Shown: positions 1 to 6,960 of the stretch, piece after piece
Numbering within the stretch: position 1 is the stretch's first letter
Layout: each line of letters starts with the position of its first letter
NCBI GenBank assembly: GCA_947377595.1
Contig: CANCGK010000024.1
Coordinates: 1 to 11,088 of the forward strand
From: a bacterium
GTDB taxonomy: Bacteria; Babelota; Babeliae; Babelales; Chromulinivoraceae
Length of the DNA: 11,088 nt
Direction of reading: 5' to 3'
Translations under genes and position numbers: made by a program
The notes under the pieces: generated by a model
The model's database searches: none
What the model saw: the letters and a program-made list of their open reading frames with translations, nothing else
Told to the model about the DNA's origin: nothing

Positions 1-485
1 TTGATATTGCATCGAAAATTTCTTTACCTCTTGCAGCAGGTTTTGCAATCACAGGCTTTATTTTGTATTCGATGCATTATGCTCAAGAAAAAAAAGATAT
101 TGCTCTGTGGTCATTGCGCAATGGATTGATTGTAGGAACTATGCAAGGCTTTGCTTTATTGCCAGGAGTATCGCGGTTTGCAACGACGATGGCAACGTTA
201 CAATGGCTTGGATATCAAAGGATGAACGCATTTTATATTTCATTTTTATTGCAATGGCCTTTAATTATTTTAGGCTCGATCAAAGGACTTTTATCATTGC
301 ATGATTCGATGATTATGCAAACTATTACGACGATGCCTTTTATAATTTCTATGATCTTTGCAGCCGTTATTTCCTATGGCATGATATCTTGGATCGGAAA
401 AATTATTAAAAAAAATGCATTGTGGAAATTTTCTTATTATATGATAATTCCTACGAGTATAGCGTTATTGCACTATGTTGGTTAA
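1..485 (+). CDS. uppP: Undecaprenyl-diphosphatase (UppP/BacA family), C-terminal part, 5' end outside window
   Basis: This membrane enzyme removes a phosphate from undecaprenyl diphosphate, recycling the lipid carrier for peptidoglycan and other surface polymers. The frame is open from base 3, so the gene starts upstream; about 160 C-terminal residues are visible of a family usually near 250-280. What remains is largely hydrophobic, with about five probable membrane segments. The family's second signature is recognisable as MQGFALLPGVSRFATT (around bases 141-191), followed by a typical NAFYISFLLQWPLII segment. In the family this motif normally reads PG-x-SRSG-x-T; here the Ser-Gly after the arginine is Phe-Ala, while the Pro-Gly, Ser-Arg and the later Thr are kept. 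The stop lies 24 bases before the ftsK start with no terminator between, so co-transcription is likely. The family call is firm; full catalytic competence cannot be judged without the N-terminal half. Confidence 0.88.
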   Translation, partial: DIASKISLPLAAGFAITGFILYSMHYAQEKKDIALWSLRNGLIVGTMQGFALLPGVSRFATTMATLQWLGYQRMNAFYISFLLQWPLIILGSIKGLLSLHDSMIMQTITTMPFIISMIFAAVISYGMISWIGKIIKKNALWKFSYYMIIPTSIALLHYVG

Positions 486-497
486 AAATGAATAAAA

Positions 498-502
498 AGG
501 AG
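498..502 (+). promoter_or_regulatory. Ribosome binding site of ftsK, fixes the start codon
   Basis: AGGAG lies seven bases before the ATG at 510. An in-frame TTG at 504 would leave only one base of spacing, so ATG 510 is preferred. Confidence 0.8.
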
Positions 503-509
503 TTTGCGT

Positions 510-2903
510 ATGAAATTTAAGGTTGTGCAGCATGCTGTTGAGCATGCACTCGGATTGTTTTTAATCGGCTTACATCTTTTTTTACTCGGTTCTTTGTGTA
601 CGTTTAGCGCGATGGATAGCTCTTTATTTTATCATGCCACGCAAGCTCAAGCTTATAAAAATATATTTGGTTTTTTTGGAAGTTATGCAGCATCGTGGTG
701 TTTTTATATGTTTGGGTATGGAGCGTATCTTGCGCCGTTTTGCATTGTGTATGCCATTGCTTTGTATTATTATATGTGCATCATTCGAAAAATTTCTATG
801 AGCACAGAGTGGGATCGCTTGTGTGGCGTTATTCTTGGGTTTTTAAGTTTTGCAGTTTTGTCTGAAGTCTATGCCATAAAATTATATGATTTTTGTTATC
901 CTGGCGGATTAATGGGCCGTGCATTAGTCGCCAATTTTTTATTCAGCTTTGATGCTCTTGTGCAAAAAATTATTGTGACAAGTTTGTTTTTTGTTGCCAC
1001 AATTTTAATCACTCGATGTACTTATTTACCTTTATTTTTTTATTGTTTGAGCTGTATTAATTATTGTTGTGATCGTCAAAAAATACCGGCGCGTATCGTT
1101 GTCGCATGTTACCATCTGCTTGTGCAGATTGTTTTGTTTTGTTTTGCTTTGTTACAAAAAATATACAATGCGTTAACTGGTAACGTGATAAAAAATATGC
1201 ATAGTTCGATTGTTGAATTTGAGCAAGAAAATAATATTGATCTTGATATTGATCAAGTTGTCCAAGATCTATTTTGGGATGAATATATTGATGCCGATAG
1301 ATCTTATCAACAGCAAGTGCCATCATTTGTCGCAGATCATGCTGCCGATGAGCAAATTGAGTTATTCGAAGATCAAGCAAGAAAGATTGAAGATCACCCG
1401 GAAAAAATAATTTTAAGCCATCAAGTGCAAGGTGTTCAAGAGCAAGAAGAGCAAGAATATATTGAAGATAAAAGATCGCAGCAAAAAGCGATAGAAAAGT
1501 TCGAAAAAATAACAAAAGAATATCAACTGCCATTTTTGGTTGCAAAAAAAGTAGAGCAAAAAGTATTACAAGAAAAGCAAGATGTTTTACTTGAACAAGC
1601 AAAAACGTTAGAAAGCAAATTAGCTCAATTTGATATTCAAGGAGTAGTTGTTGGCATGCATGCAGGCCCAGTTGTTACGTTGTTTGAATATCAACCAGAT
1701 GTTAAGGTTAAAGTCAGCAGGATTTTATCGCTCGAAGATGATCTTGCGATGGCCTTAAAAGCTTTAAGTATACGCATTATAGCGCCAATTCCAGGGCGAT
1801 CTGTTGTTGGTTTTGAAGTTGCAAATCAACATCGCCAAGATGTTGTCATGGCGCGTATTTTAGAATCATCAGAATTTAAAAAAAATACAGCCGCATTGCC
1901 GATGATTTTTGGTCAAGATACATTAGGCAATGATATCATTGCAGATTTAGCAAAAATGCCGCATTTGTTGATTGCAGGGTCAACAGGTTCTGGAAAATCA
2001 GTCGCTTTAAATGCCATGCTGGTCTCTTTGCTCTGTTCGTTAAAGCCAAGCGAATTGCAGTTGATTATTATCGATCCTAAGCGTTTAGAATTTGCAGCTT
2101 ATGATGGCATAGCTCATTTAGTTTTTCCTATTGTTACCGATACCAAAAAAGCAATTCCTATTTTAAAATGGGTGGTGCAAACGATGGAAAAAAGATACGA
2201 AATTATGGCAAAATTTGGGGTTCGTAATTTAGGTGATTACAAGATTGCAGCATTAAAAAATAAAGAGATGGAACCAATGCCTTTTATGGTCGTTATTATT
2301 GATGAGCTTGCTGATCTGATGATGACAGCAGGTAAAGCGGTGGAAGATTCGATTGCGCGTATTGCTCAAATGGCTCGAGCTGCAGGTATTCATATGATTA
2401 TTGCAACACAAAGACCGTCGGTTGATGTTATTACCGGAATGATTAAAGTTAATCTTCCCAATCGCGTTGCTTTTAAAGTGACATCAAAGATTGATTCCCG
2501 GACTATTTTAGATGCTGGTGGTGCAGAAAAATTATTGGGACGGGGTGATATGTTATTTTTAGATGCATCAAAATCTCACTTAGTTCGTGTGCATGGAGCT
2601 TATATTTCTGATCAAGAAATTCACGATGTCGTAGCTCAGATAAAAAAACAGAGCAAGGTGCAATATTTAGATATTTTTGAACAGTTTAATAACCACGATT
2701 CAAACGATTTATTTGATGGTGATGATGAGCTTTATCAAGAGATTGTGCAGTTTATTCAAGAGCTGGATGAAGTATCTATTTCTATGTTACAAAGAAGATT
2801 TCGCATAGGGTATAACAGGTCTGCTCGACTGATCTCAATTCTTGAGTCAAAAGGTTTGATAATGACGGTTGATGGCGGAAAGACGCGTAGAGTGGTTAAG
2901 TGA
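510..2903 (+). CDS. ftsK: DNA translocase FtsK/SpoIIIE
   Basis: FtsK is a septum-anchored hexameric ATPase that pumps double-stranded DNA and helps clear and resolve chromosome termini at division. The 797-residue protein has the full family layout. A membrane domain spans about residues 12-220, a charged Glu/Gln/Lys-rich linker about 225-370, and the alpha/beta motor domain roughly 380-690. The Walker A loop is GSTGSGKS (490-497, Lys496). The Walker B motif ends in Asp598-Glu599 (VVIIDELAD). The segment ARAAGIHMIIATQRPSVDVITG is followed by the typical NLPNRVAFKV. A C-terminal winged-helix gamma domain (about 735-797, RRFRIGYNRSARLI) would read polar DNA motifs. The linker is short compared with enterobacterial FtsK, so the size is nearer SpoIIIE. 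The membrane domain seems to hold five or six hydrophobic stretches rather than four; the last (about 196-220) may be amphipathic. It lies just after uppP and probably in the same transcript. Confidence 0.96.
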   Translation: MKFKVVQHAVEHALGLFLIGLHLFLLGSLCTFSAMDSSLFYHATQAQAYKNIFGFFGSYAASWCFYMFGYGAYLAPFCIVYAIALYYYMCIIRKISMSTEWDRLCGVILGFLSFAVLSEVYAIKLYDFCYPGGLMGRALVANFLFSFDALVQKIIVTSLFFVATILITRCTYLPLFFYCLSCINYCCDRQKIPARIVVACYHLLVQIVLFCFALLQKIYNALTGNVIKNMHSSIVEFEQENNIDLDIDQVVQDLFWDEYIDADRSYQQQVPSFVADHAADEQIELFEDQARKIEDHPEKIILSHQVQGVQEQEEQEYIEDKRSQQKAIEKFEKITKEYQLPFLVAKKVEQKVLQEKQDVLLEQAKTLESKLAQFDIQGVVVGMHAGPVVTLFEYQPDVKVKVSRILSLEDDLAMALKALSIRIIAPIPGRSVVGFEVANQHRQDVVMARILESSEFKKNTAALPMIFGQDTLGNDIIADLAKMPHLLIAGSTGSGKSVALNAMLVSLLCSLKPSELQLIIIDPKRLEFAAYDGIAHLVFPIVTDTKKAIPILKWVVQTMEKRYEIMAKFGVRNLGDYKIAALKNKEMEPMPFMVVIIDELADLMMTAGKAVEDSIARIAQMARAAGIHMIIATQRPSVDVITGMIKVNLPNRVAFKVTSKIDSRTILDAGGAEKLLGRGDMLFLDASKSHLVRVHGAYISDQEIHDVVAQIKKQSKVQYLDIFEQFNNHDSNDLFDGDDELYQEIVQFIQELDEVSISMLQRRFRIGYNRSARLISILESKGLIMTVDGGKTRRVVK

Positions 2904-2916
2904 TGAATCTTTTCAA

Positions 2917-2947
2917 TTTGTCATTATAAGTAATAATACTTGACAAA
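2917..2947. repeat. Inverted repeat TTTGTCA / TGACAAA overlapping a -35 box
   Basis: TTTGTCA (2917-2923) and TGACAAA (2941-2947) are perfect inverted arms. Inside them AGTA (2929-2932) can pair with TACT (2937-2940) around ATAA. No T-tract follows, so this does not look like an intrinsic terminator for ftsK. The right arm contains most of the TTGACA box at 2940-2945, so it could be an operator or a chance palindrome in AT-rich DNA. Confidence 0.45.
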
Positions 2948-2967
2948 AAAAGTAAAAAACATAGATT
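2940..2967 (+). promoter_or_regulatory. Sigma-70-type promoter upstream of murF
   Basis: A perfect TTGACA (2940-2945) is followed after 16 bases by TAGATT (2962-2967, four of six matches to TATAAT). It lies 37 bases after the ftsK stop and would give a murF leader of about 185 bases. A second weaker candidate nearer murF is TTGGTA (3052-3057), 17 bases, TATAAA (3075-3080). Prediction rests on motif and spacing only. Confidence 0.55.
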
Positions 2968-2974
2968 TTTCTTG

Positions 2975-3060
2975 CGAGATACTTTTTTGAATGTATCGAA
3001 ATCGTACTTTGAAAGCGCACATCGTTCTGATTAATACACGAGATATTTTGCTTGGTATCT
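2975..3060 (+). other. Two similar small stem-loops in the murF leader
   Basis: Bases 2975-2997 (CGAGATAC ... GTATC) and 3039-3060 (CGAGATAT ... GTATCT) are imperfect copies of one another, 64 bases apart. Each can fold into a 5-6 bp stem (GATAC/GTATC and AGATAT/GTATCT) with an 8-10 base loop. The gap of 256 bases between ftsK and murF holds no credible reading frame. I recognise no riboswitch or known small RNA in it. Confidence 0.3.
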
Positions 3061-3159
3061 TAAGAAATGACATGTATAAAAAAAGCAAGCATACAATATA
3101 ACGATTAAAAATTTATATAAAATATAGTAGTTTTTAATTTTAAAAAGCCGGAGGAATTG

Positions 3160-4548
3160 ATGCAATTGGATAAAAATTATGAGAATGGTCTTCTTGGTCA
3201 TGCTCAGATGATGACTGGAGAGTTTCCTTTAAATTCATCATTTTCAGTTGATACGCGTACGTTGCAACCTGGAGATATTTTTGTTGCATTACAAGGGCAG
3301 CAATGTGATGGTCATCAATTTATTGGTGATGCATTAGCAAAAAAAGCGGCAGGATTTATTCTTTTAGAAGAAAAACGTGCTGATATTGAAAAAATGTATG
3401 GACCTGCGTTGCAAACAGTTAAAGTTTTGTATGTGCAAGATACTTTAGCAACTCTTATCAATTTAGCAAAAGAATGGCGATCTAAATTTACCTACCCAGT
3501 TGTCGGTATCACAGGGTCTGTTGGTAAAACTTCGACAAAAGAGATGGTTGCAAATATCTTACGAACATCAGGCGAGCCATTTTATGTTTCTTATGGCAAT
3601 CAAAATACAATCATTGGGGTTGCTCTTAATATTTTAAAAATGCGTCCAGGTTGTAAAGCAGCGGTTTTTGAAGTTGGTATTTCTGACCGTGGCGTTATGG
3701 CTAAAATTGCAGATATGTTACGTCCTACCTATGCATTAATTACAGGCATTGGTCATGCTCATATGCAAGGTCTTGGTTCTTTGCATGATGTTGCTGCAGA
3801 AAAGCGTGCGATTTTTAGTTGTTTTTCTGATGTTAACATTGGGATTGTCAATGGTGATCAAGATGTTTTATCTTCAATTAGTTATGCGTATCCAGTTTTG
3901 AAATTTGGACTTAAAACAAGCAACCAGATTCAGGCTCGTAAAATTTCGATAAAAAATAATGTCATTACCTTTGTTGCAAAAGTTTACAAGAAAAAATATT
4001 CAATTATGTTGCAAGGTTCTCATGAAGGCGCTGTGATGAATGCGTTATCAGCATTGGCAATTGCACACATGATCGAAATTCCAACAGAAATTGCAATCGA
4101 AGGAGTTCAAAAACCTTTGGCAGTGCAAGGTCGTTTTGAATTTTGCCCAACTGCTGATCATGGTTTGTTTATTAATGATAGTTATAATGCAAATCCAGAA
4201 AGTGTTAAAGCTGGTCTTTTGGCATTTGATGTTTATGAATCAGATTTAAGTAGAATTGTTGTTTTGGGTGACATGCTTGAACTTGGTGTTGATGGTCCAT
4301 TTTGGCATCGTCAAATCGGTCGCTTTTTACGTAAAATTTCTGGTATTAAGCATTTAATTTTAATTGGATCGATGGTTGAGTGGACTAAAAAAACTGCGCC
4401 ACTTGGCTTGAATGTTCAATTATTTGCAACATGGCAAGATGCTTTACCTGAGATTGAAAAATTAACGAATGAAAAAACAATTACATTTGTTAAGGCATCT
4501 CGTGGTGTTGGATTGCAAAATATTATTGATGCATTACCTGCAAAATAA
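3160..4548 (+). CDS. murF: UDP-N-acetylmuramoyl-tripeptide--D-alanyl-D-alanine ligase (MurF)
   Basis: MurF uses ATP in the cytoplasm to add D-Ala-D-Ala to the UDP-MurNAc-tripeptide, making the pentapeptide precursor of peptidoglycan. The 462-residue length is normal. An N-terminal substrate-binding domain (about 1-105) contains the typical SVDTRTLQPGDIFVALQGQ segment. The central ATPase domain has the P-loop GITGSVGKTSTKEM (Lys123) followed by GNQNTIIGVALNIL, GIGHAHMQGLGS (His199, His201) and AAEKRAIF, whose Lys215 is at the position of the carbamylated lysine in Mur ligases. The C-terminal domain starts near NDSYNANPES (339-347) and VLGDMLELG. ATG 3160 is chosen because GGAGG (3150-3154) is five bases upstream; the in-frame TTG at 3157 is too close. 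It is not followed by mraY as in classical clusters, but by a terminator and then rsmH. Confidence 0.96.
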   Translation: MQLDKNYENGLLGHAQMMTGEFPLNSSFSVDTRTLQPGDIFVALQGQQCDGHQFIGDALAKKAAGFILLEEKRADIEKMYGPALQTVKVLYVQDTLATLINLAKEWRSKFTYPVVGITGSVGKTSTKEMVANILRTSGEPFYVSYGNQNTIIGVALNILKMRPGCKAAVFEVGISDRGVMAKIADMLRPTYALITGIGHAHMQGLGSLHDVAAEKRAIFSCFSDVNIGIVNGDQDVLSSISYAYPVLKFGLKTSNQIQARKISIKNNVITFVAKVYKKKYSIMLQGSHEGAVMNALSALAIAHMIEIPTEIAIEGVQKPLAVQGRFEFCPTADHGLFINDSYNANPESVKAGLLAFDVYESDLSRIVVLGDMLELGVDGPFWHRQIGRFLRKISGIKHLILIGSMVEWTKKTAPLGLNVQLFATWQDALPEIEKLTNEKTITFVKASRGVGLQNIIDALPAK

Positions 4549-4624
4549 ACGTCAGATTTTTTGTATCTATAATTTGCTAAAGTTTTTATCTGTATGATAC
4601 ACTAAAGATATAGTTTGTTAAAAA

Positions 4625-4669
4625 TTCCGACGACTGGATATATACAACTGGTCGTCGGTTATTTTATTC
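4625..4669 (+). terminator. Rho-independent terminator after murF
   Basis: CCGACGAC (4627-4634) and GTCGTCGG (4651-4658) form a perfect 8-bp GC-rich stem that can extend by two wobble pairs and one G-C pair. It is followed by the T-rich run TTATTTTATT. An A-rich stretch before the stem means it could also work for transcription from the opposite strand. It lies about 77 bases after the murF stop. Confidence 0.82.
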
Positions 4670-4696
4670 ATGTGATTTTAAAAATGTTAGGTTGGT

Positions 4697-5617
4697 ATGA
4701 ACGATTCTGAAAAAACAATAACGCAAGTCCAGCACAAACCAGTTTTACTGCAAGAAGTATTGCAGTTTCTTGCTCCGCAACCAAGAAAAGTTTACGTTGA
4801 TGTTACATTAGGAGGCGGTGGTCATACGCGAGCAATTTTAACAACTCAGCCAGATTGTACCGTTATTGGTATGGATTGGGATGAGCAAGTTATTAAAACA
4901 ACGGGTGAAAAATTAAAAGCAGAGTTTGGTGATCGATTTATTCCCATTTGGTCTAATTTTTCTAAAATTAATACAGCGTTGGCAAAACATCATATTCATA
5001 AAGTAGATGGTATTTTGGCCGATTTTGGTACATCACAAATGCAAATCGCAGGAACTCCTGGGTTATCTATTTTTCAAGATAAATTTTTAGACATGAGAAT
5101 GTCAAAGGGTTTGTTTAAGGTCACTGCGCAAGAAGTGTTAAAAACTTTTAGCGAAAAAGATTTAGCAAAAATATTTTTTGAGTATGGCGAAGAACGTTAC
5201 GGAAATCGCATTGCGCGAGCAATTGTTGAGTTTCGTCAAAAAGATCAATTGCGTACAACCAAACAACTTGCAGAGTTGATAGAAAATGTTGTACCAAATT
5301 GCAAGGGCAGTAAAATTCATCCTGCAACCAAAGTGTTTCAGGCATTGCGCATTTATGTCAATAAAGAGTTAGAAAATATTCAGTCTTTTTTAGTTAATAG
5401 TTTAAAAGTACTTGCTCAAGATAGCCGTTTAGTATGTATTAGCTTTCACTCTTTGGAAGATAGAATTGTAAAACAATTTTTTAAAGAACAAGAGAAAAAT
5501 CCTTTAGTTATCACAAAAATATTAACACCAAAAGTGTGCACTGCAACGCCAGAAGAGCTTGAGTATAATCGTTCTTCTCGTAGTGCAAAATTACGTGCAA
5601 TAAATTTTAATATTTAA
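4697..5617 (+). CDS. rsmH: 16S rRNA (cytosine(1402)-N(4))-methyltransferase RsmH (MraW)
   Basis: RsmH uses S-adenosylmethionine to methylate N4 of C1402 in the 16S rRNA decoding centre. The 306-residue length fits the family. It opens with HKPVLLQEVLQFL and the glycine-rich SAM-binding loop DVTLGGGGHTRAIL (Gly39-Thr44). The acidic motif GMDWDE (Asp60, expected to hold the SAM ribose) and DGILADFGTS (Asp104, Asp109) follow. Later come LDMRM, FFEYGEERYGNRIARAIV, HPATKVFQALRIYVNKEL, SFHSLEDRIVKQFF (249-262) and the closing NRSSRSAKLRAI. The usual family form of the fourth motif is DLGVSS; here it is DFGTSQ, a mild deviation. The only ribosome-binding signal is a weak AGG (4689-4691) five bases before the ATG. 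It follows the murF terminator, and I see no clear promoter of its own. In many bacteria rsmH sits in the division/cell-wall cluster, which this neighbourhood echoes. Confidence 0.96.
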   Translation: MNDSEKTITQVQHKPVLLQEVLQFLAPQPRKVYVDVTLGGGGHTRAILTTQPDCTVIGMDWDEQVIKTTGEKLKAEFGDRFIPIWSNFSKINTALAKHHIHKVDGILADFGTSQMQIAGTPGLSIFQDKFLDMRMSKGLFKVTAQEVLKTFSEKDLAKIFFEYGEERYGNRIARAIVEFRQKDQLRTTKQLAELIENVVPNCKGSKIHPATKVFQALRIYVNKELENIQSFLVNSLKVLAQDSRLVCISFHSLEDRIVKQFFKEQEKNPLVITKILTPKVCTATPEELEYNRSSRSAKLRAINFNI

Positions 5618-5618
5618 G

Positions 5619-5647
5619 TTGACAAAAAGAGTTTCTGCAGGTACTAT
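5619..5647 (+). promoter_or_regulatory. Sigma-70-type promoter for spoVG-tRNA-Gln
   Basis: A perfect TTGACA (5619-5624) begins two bases after the rsmH stop and is followed after 17 bases by TACTAT (5642-5647, four of six matches). The element starts TTGACAAAAAGAGT, very like TTGACAAAAAAAGT at the murF promoter. A second possible start signal, TTGAAA (5679-5684) with TATATT (5700-5705), has only a 15-base spacer and is less convincing. Confidence 0.58.
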
Positions 5648-5744
5648 TAAATACGTTGATTGATGAAGATTAGTTTTTTTGAAATAAAAGTAAGAGTAGT
5701 ATATTAGCGTTGAGACAGAACACTTTATTAAAGGACTGTATGCC

Positions 5745-6050
5745 ATGGAAATCACAGAAATAAAAGTCTATCCAGTTAAAGATAGCGGTAGATTAAAAGC
5801 GTATGCAACAATGGTTTTTGATGATTGTTTCATTATTCGAGATCTAAAAGTTATCGAAGGTGATAAAGGTTTGTTCGTGTCTATGCCATCTCGTAGAAGA
5901 AAAGATGGATTTAGAGATATAGTTCACCCTTTGAATTCTGGCACAAGAACTGAAATAGAAGATCGTATTATTGCTGAATATGAAGTAACAGCAAATGAAG
6001 CGATGTCAGCAGAAGATGCTTTAGAAGGCGCTGATAGTTCTTACGAATAA
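5745..6050 (+). CDS. spoVG: SpoVG family protein, probable RNA/DNA-binding regulator
   Basis: SpoVG is a small regulator first known from Bacillus sporulation and septation. It is widespread in non-sporulating bacteria, where studied members bind nucleic acids and act on gene expression. The 101-residue protein shows the family pattern nearly end to end: EITEIKVYPV at the start, LKAYATMVFDDCFIIRDLKVIEG, then GLFVSMPSRR, DGFRDIVHPLNSGTR and a closing acidic tail rich in Glu and Ala. The basic SRRRK segment in the middle matches the family's conserved basic patch. ATG 5745 has AAAGGA nine bases upstream; the ATG at 5740 is in another frame and ends after seven codons. It has its own promoter just after rsmH and is probably transcribed with the tRNA gene 32 bases downstream. 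Its targets in this organism cannot be inferred from the window. Confidence 0.94.
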   Translation: MEITEIKVYPVKDSGRLKAYATMVFDDCFIIRDLKVIEGDKGLFVSMPSRRRKDGFRDIVHPLNSGTRTEIEDRIIAEYEVTANEAMSAEDALEGADSSYE

Positions 6051-6082
6051 AATTGAAAATTTACAAAGTAAACAAATTGTGT

Positions 6083-6157
6083 TGGAGCGTGGCCAAGCGG
6101 TAAGGCACCTGTTTTTGGTGCAGGCATGCGGAGGTTCGAATCCTCCCGCTCCAGCCA
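6083..6157 (+). tRNA. tRNA-Gln (anticodon UUG), CCA encoded
   Basis: The 75-base cloverleaf is complete. The acceptor stem TGGAGCG pairs perfectly with CGCTCCA. The D-arm is GCC...GGC and the anticodon stem is CCTGT/GCAGG with a closing T-G pair. The loop TTTTGGT carries TTG at 6115-6117, and the T-arm GGAGG-TTCGAAT-CCTCC is perfect. The discriminator is G, and the 3' CCA is encoded. The U1-A72 pair and the GCCAAGCGGTAAGGCA D-arm are typical of bacterial glutamine tRNAs. It sits 32 bases after spoVG with no clear promoter of its own, so processing from the spoVG transcript is likely. Confidence 0.97.
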
Positions 6158-6163
6158 AAATTT

Positions 6164-6198
6164 AAACCTCATTCTTGAAAAAAGAGTGGGGTTTTTTT
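6164..6198 (+). terminator. Rho-independent terminator after tRNA-Gln
   Basis: A 13-position stem (6164-6176 with 6182-6194, two G-U wobbles) with a five-base loop ends in an uninterrupted T7 run (6192-6198). It closes the spoVG-tRNA unit only about 30 bases before the maf start. Confidence 0.9.
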
Positions 6199-6229
6199 GT
6201 GTCTAAAAATATTAAAAAAGGTGATGATG

Positions 6230-6847
6230 ATGAACAGGTCTCATATTCTTTATATTGCTTCCCATTCAGCTTCTCGTAAATCTTTGCTGCAGCAAGCAGG
6301 TATACCATTTTGTGTGATTGATCAACATGCTGACGAAACATCAGTTTCTACCACGCAGCCTTTACAAGATATTGTCATGCAGATAGCGTTGCTTAAAATG
6401 GAGCATGCTCAAATTCCTGCAGGTAAGATCGAAGGTCAGATTTGCTTTGTCCTTACAGCAGATACGCTTGGTTTAACGCAAACAGGTAGAGTGTTGTGCA
6501 AGCCGATTGATCGTGCGGATGCCATGACGATGTTACGTGATGCAAGGCCTGGTACGTTAACGGCAACAGGATTTTGTTTGCGTACGTATATCTGGCAGCA
6601 AGGTGCATGGGTTGTCATGCAAGAGATTCTTGATTATGATCAAGCAGGTTCTATTTTCGATGTGCCAGATGCTTTTATCGATTGGTATCTTGATGCAATT
6701 CCATTTTTATCGGTCAGTGGCGCTATATCTATCGAAGGTTTTGGTGGGCAATTTTTACAATCGGTCCAGGGTTCGTACGAGACGATTGTAGGTTTGCCGA
6801 TGTTTAAACTTCGTGCAGCATTGTTTGAATTTGGATTTTACGAATAG
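6230..6847 (+). CDS. maf: Maf family nucleotide pyrophosphatase
   Basis: Maf proteins are cytoplasmic nucleotide pyrophosphatases acting on canonical or modified nucleoside triphosphates; they have been linked to housecleaning and to septum inhibition. The 205-residue protein fits the family. It starts with LYIASHSASRKSLLQQAG (Ser11, Arg16), followed by DETS. Next come VLTADTLG (Asp78-Thr79), LCKPIDRADAMTMLRDARPGT and TATGFCLR. Near the end are SVSGAISIEGFGGQFLQSVQGSYETIVGLP. The opening motif is usually LASxSPRR; here Pro-Arg is replaced by Ala-Ser, leaving one arginine. Three consecutive in-frame ATGs (6224, 6227, 6230) follow AAAAGG (6216-6221); 6230 has the best spacing (eight bases), 6227 is possible. 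The preceding terminator leaves almost no room for a promoter, so expression probably depends on read-through. I cannot tell the dTTP/UTP subgroup from the m7GTP one with confidence. Confidence 0.88.
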   Translation: MNRSHILYIASHSASRKSLLQQAGIPFCVIDQHADETSVSTTQPLQDIVMQIALLKMEHAQIPAGKIEGQICFVLTADTLGLTQTGRVLCKPIDRADAMTMLRDARPGTLTATGFCLRTYIWQQGAWVVMQEILDYDQAGSIFDVPDAFIDWYLDAIPFLSVSGAISIEGFGGQFLQSVQGSYETIVGLPMFKLRAALFEFGFYE

Positions 6848-6960
6848 TTGCATCTTTTCCTTTTTTATTCTTTGTCTTGATGTTAAATCTTGTTTTGCTG
6901 CTCTTAAAAAAGTTACGATGATATGAGTTGATATCTTATATTTTTTTTAAAGGGGGTAGT
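6848..6960 (+). promoter_or_regulatory. Leader of the 834-aa exported protein gene with AAAGGGGG ribosome binding site
   Basis: These 113 bases hold no gene and no hairpin terminator after maf. The 3' end TTTTTTTTAAAGGGGGTAGT puts a G5 Shine-Dalgarno run (6952-6956) four bases before ATG 6961. The last 50 or so bases align with those before the gene at 9732 (TTAC..TG.TA, TTGA, ATCTTAT, TTTTAAAGGGGG). I see no convincing -35/-10 pair. Confidence 0.5.

Noticed and set aside
488..520. Ten-codon frame ATG 488 to TAA 520 overlapping the ftsK start
   Set aside because: It contains the ftsK ribosome binding site within it, has no ribosome binding site of its own, and is too short to support as a gene.
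1057..1602. 181-codon open frame on the - strand inside ftsK
   Set aside because: It lies opposite the charged, repetitive linker of ftsK, has no ribosome binding site or recognisable motif, and is best explained as a shadow of the real gene.
4568..4573. TATAAT upstream of rsmH as a -10 box
   Set aside because: No acceptable -35 box lies 15-19 bases upstream, and the terminator at 4625-4669 lies between it and rsmH.
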